This document shows, in pieces, positions 44,901 through 58,800 of a DNA stretch of 64,000 nucleotides. The notes under the pieces are model-generated. The model did no database searches. It was not told the DNA's origin and was given only the letters and a program-made list of their open reading frames with translations. Position numbers and translations under genes: made by a program. Source of the DNA: Cherax quadricarinatus (lineage: Eukaryota; Arthropoda; Malacostraca; Decapoda; Parastacidae); contig NC_091372.1 of assembly GCF_038502225.1 (NCBI RefSeq), forward strand, positions 1,718,534 to 1,782,533, read 5' to 3'. Position 1 is the first letter of the stretch. Every line of letters begins with the position of its first letter.

Positions 44901-46534
44901 GGATTGTGGTAACAGTGTTGTTATTTGTGGATTGTGGTAACAGTGTTGTTATTTGTGGATTGTGGTAACAGTGTTGTTATTTGTGGATTGTGGTAACAGT
45001 GTTGTTATTTGTGGATTGTGGTAACAGTGTTATTTGTGGATTGTGGTAACAGTGTTGTTATTTGTGGATTGTGGTAACAATGTTATTTGTGGATTGTGGT
45101 AACAGTGTTGTTATTTGTGGATTGTGGTAACAGTGTTGTTATTTGTGGATTGTGGTAACTGTTGTTATTTGTGGATTGTGGTAACAGTGTTGTTATTTGT
45201 GGATTGTGGTAACAGTGTTGTTATTTGTGGATTGTGGTAACAGTGTTGTTATTTGTGGATTGTGGTAACAATGTTATTTGTGGATTGTGGTAACAGTGTT
45301 GTTATTTGTGGATTGTGGTAACAGTGTTGTTATTTGTGGATTGTGGTAACTGTTGTTATTTGTGGATTGTGGTAACAGTGTTGTTATTTGTGGATTGTGG
45401 TAACAGTGTTGTTATTTGTGGATTGTGGTAACAGTGTTGTTATTTGTGGATTGTGGTAACAGTGTTGTTATTTGTGGATTGTGGTAACAGTGTTATTTGT
45501 GTCTTGTGGTAACAGTGTTGTTATTTGTGGATTGTGGTAACAGTGTTGTTATTTGTGGATTGTGGTAACAGTGTTGTTATTTGTGGATTGTGGTAACAGT
45601 GATGTTATTTGTGGATTGTGGTAACAGTGTTGTTATTTGTGGATTGTGGTAACAGTGTTGTTATTTGTGGATTGTGGTAACAGTGTTGTTATTTGTGGAT
45701 TGTGGTAACAGTGTTGTTATTTGTGGATTGTGGTAACAGTGTTATTTGTGGATTGTGGTAACAGTGTTGTTATTTGTGGATTGTGGTAACAATGTTATTT
45801 GTGGATTGTGGTAACAGTGTTGTTATTTGTGGATTGTGGTAACAGTGTTGTTATTTGTGGATTGTGGTAACTGTTGTTATTTGTGGATTGTGGTAACAGT
45901 GTTGTTATTTGTGGATTGTGGTAACAGGGTTGTTATTTGTGGATTGTGGTAACAGTGTTGTTATTTGTGGATTGTGGTAACAATGTTATTTGTGGATTGT
46001 GGTAACAGTGTTGTTATTTGTGGATTGTGGTAACAGTGTTATTTGTGGATTGTGGTAACTGTTGTTATTTGTGGATTGTGGTAACAGTGTTGTTATTTGT
46101 GGATTGTGGTAACAGTGTTGTTATTTGTGGATTGTGGTAACAGTTGTTATTTGTGGATTGTGGTAACAGTGTTGTTATTTGTGGATTGTGGTAACAGTGT
46201 TATTTGTGTCTTGTGGTAACAGTTTTGTTATTTGTGGATTGTGGTAACAGTGTTGTTATTTGTGGATTGTGGTAACAGTGTTGTTATTTGTGGATTGTGG
46301 TAACAGTGTTGTTATTTGTGGATTGTGGTAACAGTGTTGTTATTTGTGGATTGTGGTAACAGTGTTGTTATTTGTGGATTGTGGTAACAGTGTTATTTGT
46401 GTCTTGTGGTAACAGTGTTGTTATTTGTGGATTGTGGTAACAGTGTTGTTATTTGTGGATTGTGGTAACAGTGTTGTTATTTGTGGATTGTGGTAACAGT
46501 GTTGTTATTTGTGGATGGTGGTAACAGTGTTGTT

Positions 46535-46854
46535 GTGTAAGAATGGTATATAATACCGACAAGATGAGATTAAGACACATGTGCAACATCTGGGTATCTT
46601 TATTGTAGACGTTTCGCCATCCAGTGGCTTTATCAATACAAATTCTAGGACATAACCTGAAGACAGTAGAACTATGTACAGAAGATGAGGTAATCAGTCC
46701 CTCAGCCTTCTAGGTTGAGGGACTGATTACCTCATCTTCTGTACATAGTTCTACTGTCTTCAAGTTATGTCCTAGAATTTGTATTGATAAAGCCACTGGA
46801 TGGCGAAACGTCTACAATAAAGATACCCAGATGTTGCACATGTGTCTTAATCTC
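46535..46854. mobile_element. Foldback element E (320 bp) inside the satellite
   Basis: Starts GTGTAAGAATGGTATATAAT then ACCGACAAG, followed by inverted arms of about 135 bp meeting at about 46709 (CCTTCTAGG). Flanked by AACAGTGTTGTT at 46523-46534 and 46855-46866; this is also satellite sequence, so the duplication length is a minimum. Confidence 0.75.
46779..46817 (+). ncRNA. Hammerhead-ribozyme-like motif, foldback E
   Basis: Stem I TTGTA (46779-46783) pairs perfectly with TACAA (46813-46817). Core TTGATAA (46784-46790), an extra A, stem II GCCA/TGGC with loop CTGGA (46792-46804), GAAA (46805-46808), C, GTC (46810-46812). GTC is the classical hammerhead cleavage triplet. T3-A8 replaces C3-G8. 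AATAAAG follows. The mirror copy is on the minus strand. Confidence 0.55.
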
Positions 46855-49039
46855 AACAGTGTTGTTATTTGTGGATTTTGGTAACAGTGTTGTTATTTGT
46901 GGATTGCGGTAACAGTGATGTTATTTGTGGATTGTGGTAACAGTGATGTTATTTGTGGATTGTGGTAACAGTGTTGTTATTTGTGTGTTGTGGTAACAGT
47001 GATGTTATTTGTGGATTGTGGTAACAGTGTTCTTATTTGTGGATTGTGGTAACAGTGTTGTTATTTGTGGATTGTGGTAACAGTGATGTTATTTGTGGAT
47101 TGTGGTAACAGTGTTGTTATTTGTGGGTTGTGGTAACAGTGATGTTATTTGTGGATTGTGGTAACTGTTGTTATTTGTGGGTTGTGGTAACAGTGATGTT
47201 ATTTGTGGATTGTGGTAACAGTGATGTTATTTGTGGGTTGTGGTAACAGTGTTGTTATTTGTGGATTGTGGTAACAGTGTTGTTATTTGTGGATTGTGGT
47301 AACAGTGTTGTTATTTGTGGATTGTGGTAACAGTGTTGTTATTTGTGGATTGTGGTAACAGTGATGTTATTTGTGGATTGTGGTAACAGTGTTGTTATTT
47401 GTGGATTGTGGTAACAGTGTTGTTATTTGTGGATTGTGGTAACAGTGTTGTTATTTGTGGATTGTGGTAACAGTGTTGTTATTTGTGGATTGTGGTAACA
47501 GTGTTATTTGTGGATTGTGGTAACAGTGTTGTTATTTGTGGATTGTGGTAACAATGTTATTTGTGGATTGTGGTAACAGTGTTGTTATTTGTGGATTGTG
47601 GTAACAGTGTTGTTATTTGTGGATTGTGGTAACTGTTGTTATTTGTGGATTGTGGTAACAGTGTTGTTATTTGTGGATTGTGGTAACAGTGTTGTTATTT
47701 GTGGATTGTGGTAACAGTGTTGTTATTTGTGGATTGTGGTAACAATGTTATTTGTGGATTGTGGTAACAGTGTTGTTATTTGTGGATTGTGGTAACAGTG
47801 TTGTTATTTGTGGATTGTGGTAACTGTTGTTATTTGTGGATTGTGGTAACAGTGTTGTTATTTGTGGATTGTGGTAACAGTGTTGTTATTTGTGGATTGT
47901 GGTAACAGTGTTGTTATTTGTGGATTGTGGTAACAGTGTTGTTATTTGTGGATTGTGGTAACAGTGTTATTTGTGTCTTGTGGTAACAGTGTTGTTATTT
48001 GTGGATTGTGGTAACAGTGTTGTTATTTGTGGATTGTGGTAACAGTGTTGTTATTTGTGGATTGTGGTAACAGTGATGTTATTTGTGGATTGTGGTAACA
48101 GTGTTGTTATTTGTGGATTGTGGTAACAGTGTTGTTATTTGTGGATTGTGGTAACAGTGTTGTTATTTGTGGATTGTGGTAACAGTGTTGTTATTTGTGG
48201 ATTGTGGTAACAGTGTTATTTGTGGATTGTGGTAACAGTGTTGTTATTTGTGGATTGTGGTAACAATGTTATTTGTGGATTGTGGTAACAGTGTTGTTAT
48301 TTGTGGATTGTGGTAACAGTGTTGTTATTTGTGGATAACTGTTGTTATTTGTGGTAACAATAAAGATTGTGGGAACTGTTGGTATTTGTGGATTGTGGTA
48401 ACAGTGTTGTTATTTGTGGATTGTGGTAACAGGGTTGTTATTTGTGGATTGTGGTAACAGTGTTGTTATTTGTGGATTGTGGTAACAATGTTATTTGTGG
48501 ATTGTGGTAACAGTGTTGTTATTTGTGGATTGTGGTAACAGTGTTATTTGTGGATTGTGGTAACTGTTGTTATTTGTGGATTGTGGTAACAGTGTTGTTA
48601 TTTGTGGATTGTGGTAACAGTGTTGTTATTTGTGGATTGTGGTAACAGTTGTTATTTGTGGATTGTGGTAACAGTGTTGTTATTTGTGGATTGTGGTAAC
48701 AGTGTTATTTGTGTCTTGTGGTAACAGTTTTGTTATTTGTGGATTGTGGTAACAGTGTTGTTATTTGTGGATTGTGGTAACAGTGTTGTTATTTGTGGAT
48801 TGTGGTAACAGTGTTGTTATTTGTGGATTGTGGTAACAGTGTTGTTATTTGTGGATTGTGGTAACAGTGTTGTTATTTGTGGATTGTGGTAACAGTGTTA
48901 TTTGTGTCTTGTGGTAACAGTGTTGTTATTTGTGGATTGTGGTAACAGTGTTGTTATTTGTGGATTGTGGTAACAGTGTTGTTATTTGTGGATTGTGGTA
49001 ACAGTGTTGTTATTTGTGGATGGTGGTAACAGTGTTGTT

Positions 49040-49359
49040 GTGTAAGAATGGTATATAATACCGACAAGATGAGATTAAGACACATGTGCAACATCTGGGT
49101 ATCTTTATTGTAGACGTTTCGCCATCCAGTGGCTTTATCAATACAAATTCTAGGACATAACTTGAAGACAGTAGAACTATGTACAGAAGATGAGGTAATC
49201 AGTCCCTCAGCCTTCTAGGTTGAGGGACTGATTACCTCATCTTCTGTACATAGTTCTACTGTCTTCTAGTTATGTCCTAGAATTTGTATTGATAAAGCCA
49301 CTGGATGGCGAAACGTCTACAATAAAGATACCCAGATGTTGCACATGTGTCTTAATCTC
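49040..49359. mobile_element. Foldback element F, duplicate of E
   Basis: 320 bp, nearly identical to E and at a constant offset of 2505 bp, with the same satellite variant (GATGGTGGTAACAG) on its left. It arose with the surrounding satellite rather than by a second insertion. Confidence 0.85.
49284..49322 (+). ncRNA. Hammerhead-ribozyme-like motif, foldback F
   Basis: Identical to the motif in foldback E (TTGTA, TTGATAA, GCCA/TGGC, GAAAC, GTC, TACAA), carried by duplication. Confidence 0.5.
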
Positions 49360-52300
49360 AACAGTGTTGTTATTTGTGGATTTTGGTAACAGTGTTATTT
49401 GTGGATTGCGGTAACAGTGATGTTATTTGTGGATTGTGGTAACAGTGATGTTATTTGTGGATTGTGGTAACAGTGTTGTTATTTGTGTGTTGTGGTAACA
49501 GTGATGTTATTTGTGGATTGTGGTAACAGTGTTCTTATTTGTGGATTGTGGTAACAGTGTTGTTATTTGTGGATTGTGGTAACAGTGTTGTTATTTGTGG
49601 ATTGTGGTAACAGTGTTGTTATTTGTGGATTGTGGTAACAGTGTTGTTATTTGTGGATTGTGGTAACAGTGATGTTATTTGTGGATTGTGGTAACAGTGA
49701 TGTTATTTGTGGATTGTGGTAACAGTGTTGTTATTTGTGTGTTGTGGTAACAGTGATGTTATTTGTGGATTGTGGTAACAGTGATGTTATTTGTGGATTG
49801 TGGTAACAGTGATGTTATTTGTGGGTTGTGGTAACAGTGGTGTTATTTGTGGGTTGTGGTAACAGTGATGTTATTTGTGGATTGTGGTAACAGTGATGTT
49901 ATTTGTGGATTGTGGTAACAGTGTTGTTATTTGTGGATTGTGGTAACAGTGTTGTTATTTGTGGGTTGTGGTAACAGTGTTGTTATTTGTGGGTTGTGGT
50001 AACAGTGTTGTTATTTGTGGATTGTGGTAACAGTGTTGTTATTTGTGGATTGTGGTAACAGTGATGTTATTTGTGGATTGTGGTAACAGTGTTGTTATTT
50101 GTGGATTGTGGTAACAGTGATGTTATTTGTGGATTGTGGTAACAGTGTTGTTATTTGTGGATTGTGGTAACAGTGATGTTATTTGTGGATTGTGGTAACA
50201 GTGATGTTATTTGTGGATTGTGGTAACAGTGTTGTTATTTGTGGATTGTGGTAACAGTGTTGTTATTTGTGGATTGTGGTAACAGTGTTGTTATTTGTGG
50301 ATTGTGGTAACAGTGTTGTTATTTGTGGATTGTGGTAACAGTGATGTTATTTGTGGATTGTGGTAACAGTGTTGTTATTTGTGGATTGTGGTAACAGTGT
50401 TGTTATTTGTGGATTGTGGTAACAGTGTTGTTATTTGTGGATTGTGGTAACAGTGTTGTTATTTGTGGATTGTGGTAACAGTGTTGTTATTTGTGGGTTG
50501 TGGTAACAGTGTTGTTATTTGTGGATTGTGGTAAGTGTTGTTATTTGTGGATGGTGGTAACAGTGTTGTTATTTGTGGATTGTGGTAACAGTGTTATTTG
50601 TGGATTGTGGTAACAGTGTTGTTATTTGTGGATTGTTATTTGTGTTGTGGTAACAATGTGTGGATGTTAACAGTTTGTTATTTGTGGATTGTGGTAACAG
50701 TGTTGTTATTTGTGGATTGTGGTAACTGTTGTTATTTGTGGATTGTGGTAACAGTGTTGTTATTTGTGGATTGTGGTAACAGTGTTGTTATTTGTGGATT
50801 GTGGTAACAGTGTTGTCATTTGTGGATTGTGGTAACAATGTTATTTGTGGATTGTGGTAACAGTGTTGTTATTTGTGGGTTGTGGTAACAGTGTTGTTAT
50901 TTGTGGATTGTGGTAACAGTTGTTATTTGTGGATTGTGGTAACAGTGTTGTTATTTGTGGATGTGTTATTTGTGTAACAGTGTTGTTTTTTGTGGATTGT
51001 GGTAACAGTGTTGTTATTTGTGGATTGTGGTAACAGTGTTGTTATTTGTGGATTGTGGTAACAGTGTTGTTATTTGTGGATTGTGGTAACAGTGTTGTTA
51101 TTTGTTGATTTAGGTAAAAGTGTTGTGGATTGTGGTAACAGTGTTGTTATTTGTGATTGTGGTAACAGTGTTGTTTTTTTTGGATTGTGGTAACAGTGTT
51201 GTTATTTGTGGATTGTGGTAACAGTGTTGTTATTTGTGGATTGTGGTAACAGTGTTGTTATTTGTGGATTGTGGTAACAGTGATGTTATTTGTGGATTGT
51301 GGTAACAGTGATGTTATTTGTGGATTGTGGTAACAGTGATTTAATTTGTGGCTACTGGTAACAGTGATGTGGTAACAGTGATGTTATTTGTGGATTGTGG
51401 TAACAGTGTTGTTATTTGTGGATTGTGGTAACAGTGATGTTATTTGTGGATTGTGGTAACAGTGTTGTTATTTGTGGATTGTGGTAACAGTGATGTTATT
51501 TGTGGATTGTGGTAACAGTGTTGTTATTTGTGGATTGTGGTAACAGTGATGTTATTTGTGGATTGTGGTAACAGTGTTGTTATTTGTGGATTGTGGTAAC
51601 AGTGATGTTATTTGTGGATTGTGGTAACAGTGTTGTTATTTGTGGATTGTGGTAACAGTGATGTTATTTGTGGATTGTGGTAACAGTGTTGTTATTTGTG
51701 GATTGTGGTAACAGTGTTGTTATTTGTGGAGTGTGGTAACAGTGTTGTTATTTGTGGATTGTGGTAACAGTGTTGTTATTTGTGGATTGTGGTAACAGTG
51801 ATGTTATTTGTGGATTGTGGTAACAGTGTTGTTATTTGTGGATTGTGGTAACAGTGATGTTATTTGTGGATTGTGGTAACAGTGATGTTATTTGTGGATT
51901 GTGGTAACAGTGATGTTATTTGTGGATTGTGGTAACAGTGTTGTTATTTGTGGATTGTGGTAACAGTGATGTTATTTGTGGATTGTGGTAACAGTGTTGT
52001 TATTTGTGGATTGTGGTAACAGTGATGTTATTTGTGGATTGTGGTAACAGTGTTGTTATTTGTGGATTGTGGTAACAGTGATGTTATTTGTGGATTGTGG
52101 TAACAGTGTTGTTATTTGTGGATTGTGGTAACAGTGATGTTATTTGTGGATTGTGGTAACAGTGATGTTATTTGTGGATTGTGGTAACAGTGATGTTATT
52201 TGTGGATTGTGGTAACAGTGATGTTATTTGTGGATTGTGGTAACAGTGATGTTATTTGTGGATTGTGGTAACAGTGTTGTTTGTGGTAACAGTGATGTTA

Positions 52301-53902
52301 TTTGTTTGTGGGATTGTGGTAACAGTGATGTTATTTGTGGATTGTGGTAACAGTGTTGTTATTTGTGGATTGTGGTAACAGTGATGTTATTTGTGGATTG
52401 TGGTAACAGTGATGTTATTTGTAACAGTGATGTTATTTGTGGATTGTGGTAACAGTGTTGTTATTTGTGGGATTGTGGTAACAGTGATGTTATTTGTGGA
52501 TTGTGGTAACAGTGTTGTTATTTGTGGATTGTGGTAACAGTGATGTTATTTGTGGATTGTGGTAACAGTGTTGTTATGTTATTTGTGGATTGTGGTAACA
52601 GTGATGTTATTTGTGGATTGTGGTAACAGTGTTGTTATTTGTGGATTGTGGTAACAGTGATGTTATTTGTGGATTGTGGTAACAGTGTTGTTATTTGTGG
52701 ATTGTGGTAACAGTGATGTTATTTGTGGATTGTGGTAACAGTGTTGTTATTTGTGGATTGTGGTAACAGTGATGTTATTTGTGGATTGTGGTAACAGTGT
52801 TGTTATTTGTGGATTGTGGTAACAGTGATGTTATTTGTGGGTTGTGGTAACAGTGATGTTATTTGTGGATTGTGGTAACAGTGTTGTTATTTGTGGGTTG
52901 TGGTAACAGTGATGTTATTTGTGGGTTGTGGTAACAGTGTTGTTATTTGTGGGTTGTGGTAACAGTGATGTTATTTGTGGATTGTGGTAACAGTGTTGTT
53001 ATTTGTGGATTGTGGTAACAGTGATGTTATTTGTGGATTGTGGTAACAGTGTTGTTATTTGTGGATTGTGGTAACAGTGATGTTATTTGTGGATTGTGGT
53101 AACAGTGTTGTTATTTGTGGATTGTGGTAACAGTGATGTTATTTGTGGATTGTGGTAACAGTGATGTTATTTGTGGATTGTGGTAACAGTGTTGTTATTT
53201 GTGGGTTGTGGTAACAGTGATGTTATTTGTGGATTGTGGTAACAGTGTTGTTATTTGTGGGTTGTGGTAACAGTGATGTTATTTGTGGATTGTGGTAACA
53301 GTGTTGTTATTTGTGGATTGTGGTAACAGTGATGTTATTTGTGGATTGTGGTAACAGTGTTGTTATTTGTGGATTGTGGTAACAGTGATGTTATTTGTGG
53401 ATTGTGGTAACAGTGTTGTTATTTGTGGATTGTGGTAACAGTGATGTTATTTGTGGGTTGTGGTAACAGTGATGTTATTTGTGGATTGTGGTAACAGTGA
53501 TGTTATTTGTGGATTGTGGTAACAGTGATGTTATTTGTGGATTGTGGTAACAGTGATGTTATTTGTGGATTGTGGTAACAGTGATGTTATTTGTGGATTG
53601 TGGTAACAGTGTTGTTATTTGTGGATTGTGGTAACAGTGATGTTATTTGTGGGTTGTGGTAACAGTGTTGTTATTTGTGGATTGTGGTAACAGTGATGTT
53701 ATTTGTGGATTGTGGTAACAGTTGTTATTTGTGGGTTGTGGTAACAGTGTTGTTATTTGTGGATTGTGGTAACAGTGTTGTTATTTGTGGATTGTGGTAA
53801 CAGTGTTGTTATTTGTGGGTTGTGGTAACAGTGATGTTATTTGTGGGTTGTGGTAACAGTGATGTTATTTGTGGGTTGTGGTAACAGTGTTGTTAATTGT
53901 GT

Positions 53903-53967
53903 GATGATAATATGTCTCAGTCTCTGATGAATCTCCTGGTACACATAATCTGGCGATCCAAGTTTTC
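53903..53967. other. Short junction
   Basis: About 65 bp between the 28-bp satellite and the next array. Confidence 0.5.
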
Positions 53968-54690
53968 TTTTGTTCCAGATTATTTGTTGTTCCAGACTTT
54001 GTTGTTCCAGACTTTGTTTTTCCAGACTTTGTTGTTCCAGACTTTGTTGTTCCAGACTATTTGTTGTTCCACATTTTCTGTCCCAGACTATTTGTTGTTC
54101 CAGGCTTTGTTGTTCCAGACTTTGTTGTTCCAGACTATTTGTTGTTCCACATTTTATGTCCCAGACTATTTGTTGTTCTAGACTTTGTTGTTCCAGACTT
54201 TGTTGTTCCAGACTATTTGTTGTTCCACATTTTCTGTCCCAGACTATTTGTTGTTCCAGACTTTGTTGTTCCAGACTTTGTTGTTCCAGACTTTGTTGTT
54301 CCAGACCTTGTTGCTCCAGATTATTTGTTGTTCCAGACTTTGTTGCTCCAGATTATTGGTTGTTCCACATTTTCTGTTCCAGACTATTTGTTGTTCCACC
54401 TTTTCTGTCCCAGACTATTTGTTGTTCTAGACTTTGTTGCTCCAGATTATTTGTTGTTCCAGACTTTGTTGTTCCAGACTATTTGTTGTTCCACATTTTC
54501 TGTTCCAGACTATTTGTTGTTCCAGACTTTGTTGCTCCAGATTATTTGTTGTTCCAGACTTTGTTGTTCCAAACTATTTGTTGTTCCACATTTTCTGTTA
54601 AAGACTGTAGTTTTATATTATCTGTTGTTCCATATTATGTGTTCCATATTATCTGTTGCTCTGAAATGTCTGTTGTTCCACAGTGTGCAC
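53968..54690. repeat. 15-bp-based satellite (TTGTTCCAGACTT family)
   Basis: Units of GTTGTTCCAGACTTT (15 bp) mixed with longer ones (CAGACTATTTGTTGTTCCAC, ATTTTCTGTCC). A higher-order pattern of about 90-120 bp recurs (54041, 54131, 54221). Three-base periodicity gives false frames of about 250 codons. Confidence 0.92.
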
Positions 54691-55885
54691 TTGATGTTAT
54701 ACACGCACACTGTATGTGAGATCATGTGCACACACAGTGTGCTCGTACTCAGATCAGGTGCACACAGTGTGTATGAGATCAATTGTACACAGTGTGTATG
54801 AGATCAGGTGCACACAGTATTTGTGAGATCAGGTGTACACACAGTATGTTTAAAATCAGGTGTACACACAGTGTGTACGTATACAGATCAGGTGTACAAA
54901 GTGCGTACGTATACAGATCAGGGTTATACAGTCTGCACGTATACTGATGAAGTGTACATAGTGTGCACATATACAGATCAGGTACACCGAGTGTGCATGT
55001 ACACAGTGTGCACGTACACAGGTACAACAGTATCCGCGTACACAGGTCAGGTACACAGTGTGCATATATACAGATCAGGTGTACACTGTGTTCATATACA
55101 GGTCAGGTACGCAGTGTGCACGTACACAGGTAAGATATACAGTGTGCACGTACATAGGTCAGGTACACAGTGTGCACGTACACAGGTACGCACAGTGTGC
55201 ACGTACACAGGTACGCACAGTGTGCACGTATACAGGTCACGTATACAGTGTGCTCATACACGGGTAAGGTACACACTGTGCACTTACACAGGTCTGGTAC
55301 ACTGCACGTACACAGGACAGGTACAGTGTGCACGTACACAGGTTAGGTACACATAGTGTGCACGTACACAGGTCAGGTACACATTGTGCACATACACAGG
55401 TCAGGTACACACAGTGTGCACGTACACAGGTCAGGTACACACAGTGTGCACGTACACAGGTCAGGTACACAATGTGCACATACACAGGTCAGTTGCACAC
55501 AGTGTGCATATCCACAGGTCGGGTAGTGTGCAGGTACACAGGTCAGGTGCACACAGTGTGCACGTACACAGGTCAGGTACACAGTGTGCACATACACAGG
55601 TCAGTTGCACACAGTGTGCATATACACAGGCCGGGTAGTGTGCACGTACACAGGTCAGGTGCACACAGTGTGCACGTGCACAGGTCAGGTACACAGTGTG
55701 CACGTACACAGGTCAGGTACAGTGTGCACATACACAGGTCAGGTACACATAGTGTGTTCATACACAGGTCAGGTACACAGTGTGCACGTACACATGTCAG
55801 GTACACTGTGCACGTACACAGGTCAGGTACACAGTGTGCACATACACAAGTCAGGTACACATAGTGTGTACATACACAAGTCAGG
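54691..55885. repeat. 30-bp satellite, variable part
   Basis: Degenerate units of about 22-30 bp based on CACAGTGTGCACGTACACAGG plus TCAGGTA. Left units (54690-54900) are the most diverged (AGATCAGGTGCACACAGTGT). Confidence 0.92.
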
Positions 55886-58800
55886 TACACACCATATATA
55901 GCTGTTATAGCATCACTGGTGTGGTTCACACAGTGTGCACGTACACAGGTCAGGTTCACACAGTGTACACGTACACAGGTCAGGTACACACACCATATAT
56001 AGCAGTTCTAGCATCACTGGTGTGGTTCACACAGTGTACACGTACACAGGTCAGGTACACACAGTGTACATGTACACAGGTCAGGTACACACACCATATA
56101 TAACAGTTATAGCATCACTGGTGTGGTTCTCACAGTGTGCACGTACACAGGTCAGGTACACACACCATATATAACAGTTATAGCATCACTGGTGTGGTTC
56201 ACACAGTGTGCACGTACACAGGTCAAGTTCACACAGTGTACACGTACACAGGTCAGGTACACACACCATATATAGCAGTTCTAGCATCACTGGTGTGGTT
56301 CACACAGTGTACACGTACACAGGTCAGGTACACACACCATATATAATAGTTCTAGCATCACTGGTGTGGTTCACACAGTGTGCACGTACACAGGTCAGGT
56401 ACACACACCATATATAACAATTCTAGCATCACTGGTGTGATTCACACAGTGTACACGTACACAGGTCAGGTACACACAGTGTACATGTACACAGGTCAGG
56501 TACACAGTGTGCACATACACAGGTCAGTTGCACACAGTGTGCATATACACAGGTCGGGTAGTGTGCACGTACACAGGTCAGGTGCACACAGTGTGCACGT
56601 ACACAGGTCAGGTACACAGTGTGCACATACACAGGTCAGTTGCACACAGTGTGCATATACACAGGTCGGGTAGTGTGCACGTGCACAGGTCAGGTACACA
56701 GTGTGCACGTACACAGGTCAGGTACAGTGTGCACATACACAGGTCAGGTACACATAGTGTGTTCATACACAGGTCAGGTACACAGTGTGCACGTACACAT
56801 GTCAGGTACACTGTGCACGTACACAGGTCAGGTACACAGTGTGCACATACACAAGTCAGGTACACATAGTGTGTACATACACAAGTCAGATACACACCAT
56901 ATATAACAGTGTTATAGCATCACTGGTGTGGTTCACACAGTGTGCACGTACACAGTTCAGGTACAGAGTGCACATATACAGGTCAGGTGCACACAGACTG
57001 CACGTACACTGGTCAGGTGCACACAGTGTGCACGTACACAGGCCAGGTACACAGTGCAGGTACACAGATCAGGCAGTGTGCACGTACACAGGTCAAGTAC
57101 ACACTACATATATAACAGTGTTATAGCATCACTGATGTGGTTCACAGTGTGCACGTACACAGATCAGGTAGTGTGCACATACACAGGTCAGGTACACACA
57201 GTGTACGTACACAGGTCAGGTAGTGTGCACATACACAGGTCAGGTACACAGAGTGTACGTACACAGGTCAGGTAGTGTGCACATACACAGGTCAGGTAGT
57301 GTGCACATACACAGGTCAGGTACACAGAGTGTACGTACACAGGTCAGGTAGTGTGAACATACACAGGTCAGGTACACAGTGTACGTACACAGGTCAGGTA
57401 GTGTGAACATACACAAGTCAGGTACACACAGTGTGCGCGTACACAGGTTAGGTACACACAGTGTGCACGTACACAGGTCAGGTACACAGTGCACGTACAC
57501 AGGTCAGGTACACACACCATATATAACTGGTGTGGTTCACACAGTGTGCACGTACACAGGTCAGGTACACACAGTGTGCACGTACACAGGTCAGGTACAC
57601 ACAGTGTGCACGTACAAAGGTCAGGTACACACAGTGTGCACGTACACAGGTCAGATACACACACCATATATAACTGGTGTGGTTCACACAGTGTGCACGT
57701 ACACAGATCAGGTACACACAGTGTACACGTACACAGGTCTGGTACACACACCATATATAACAGTTATAGCATCACTTGTGTGGTTCACACAGTGTACACG
57801 TACACAGGTCAGGTACACAGTGTGCACGTACACAGGTCAGGTACACACACCATATATAACAGTTATAGCATCACTGGTGTGGTTCTCACAGTGTGCACGT
57901 ACACAGGTCAGGTACACACACCATATATAACAGTTATAGCATCACTGGTGTGGTTCTCACAGTGTGCACGTACACTGGTCAGGTACACACACCATATATA
58001 ACAGTTATAGCATCACTGGTGTGGTTCACACAGTGTGCACGTACACAGGTCAGGTACACACAGTGTGCACGTACACAGGTCTGGTACACACACCATATAT
58101 AACAGTTATAGCATCACTGGTGTGGTTCACACAGTGTGCACGTACACAGGTCAGGTTTACACAGTGTACACGTACACAGGTCAGGTACACACACCATATA
58201 TAGCAGTTCTAGCATCACTGGTGTGGTTCACACAGTGTGCACGTACACAGGTCAGGTACACACACCATATATAACAGTTATAGCATCACTGGTGTGGTTC
58301 ACACAGTGTGCACGTACACAGGTCAGGTTCACACAGTGTACACGTACACAGGTCAGGTACACACACCATATATAGCAGTTCTAGCATCACTGGTGTGGTT
58401 CACACAGTGTACACGTACACAGGTCAGGTACACACAGTGTACATGTACACAGGTCAGGTACACACACCATATATAACAGTTATAGCATCACTGGTGTGGT
58501 TCACACAGTGTACACGTACACAGGTCAGGTACACACACCATATATAATAGTTCTAGCATCACTGGTGTGGTTCACACAGTGTGCACGTACACAGGTCAGG
58601 TACACACACCATATATAATAGATCTAGCATCACTGGTGTGGTTCACACAGTGTACACGTACACAGGTCAGGTACACACACCATATATAATAGTTCTAGCA
58701 TCACTGGTGTGGTTCACACAGTGTGCACGTACACAGGTCAGGTACACACACCATATATAACAGTTCTAGCATCACTGGTGTGATTCACACAGTGTACACG

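Larger units (their letters stand above)
41909..53902. repeat. 12-kb satellite of a 28-bp unit (about 400 copies)
   Basis: Unit TTGTGGTAACAGTGATGTTA plus TTTGTGGG. Two positions vary: GGGTTG versus GGATTG, and GATG versus GTTG. Proximal units (41.9-44.4 kb) are mainly GGGTTG/GATG, the middle (44.4-51.3 kb) mainly GGATTG/GTTG with shortened units, and the distal part (about 51.4-53.5 kb) alternates GATG and GTTG as 56-bp dimers. A 2505-bp higher-order repeat in the middle includes foldbacks E and F. No gene. Confidence 0.96.

Noticed and set aside
53968..54801. Cys-rich 246-249-codon frames (CCSRL and LLFQT types) as a secreted Cys-rich protein
   Set aside because: Several frames are open together over a TTGTTCCAGACTT satellite; the cysteine spacing simply follows the 15-bp unit.
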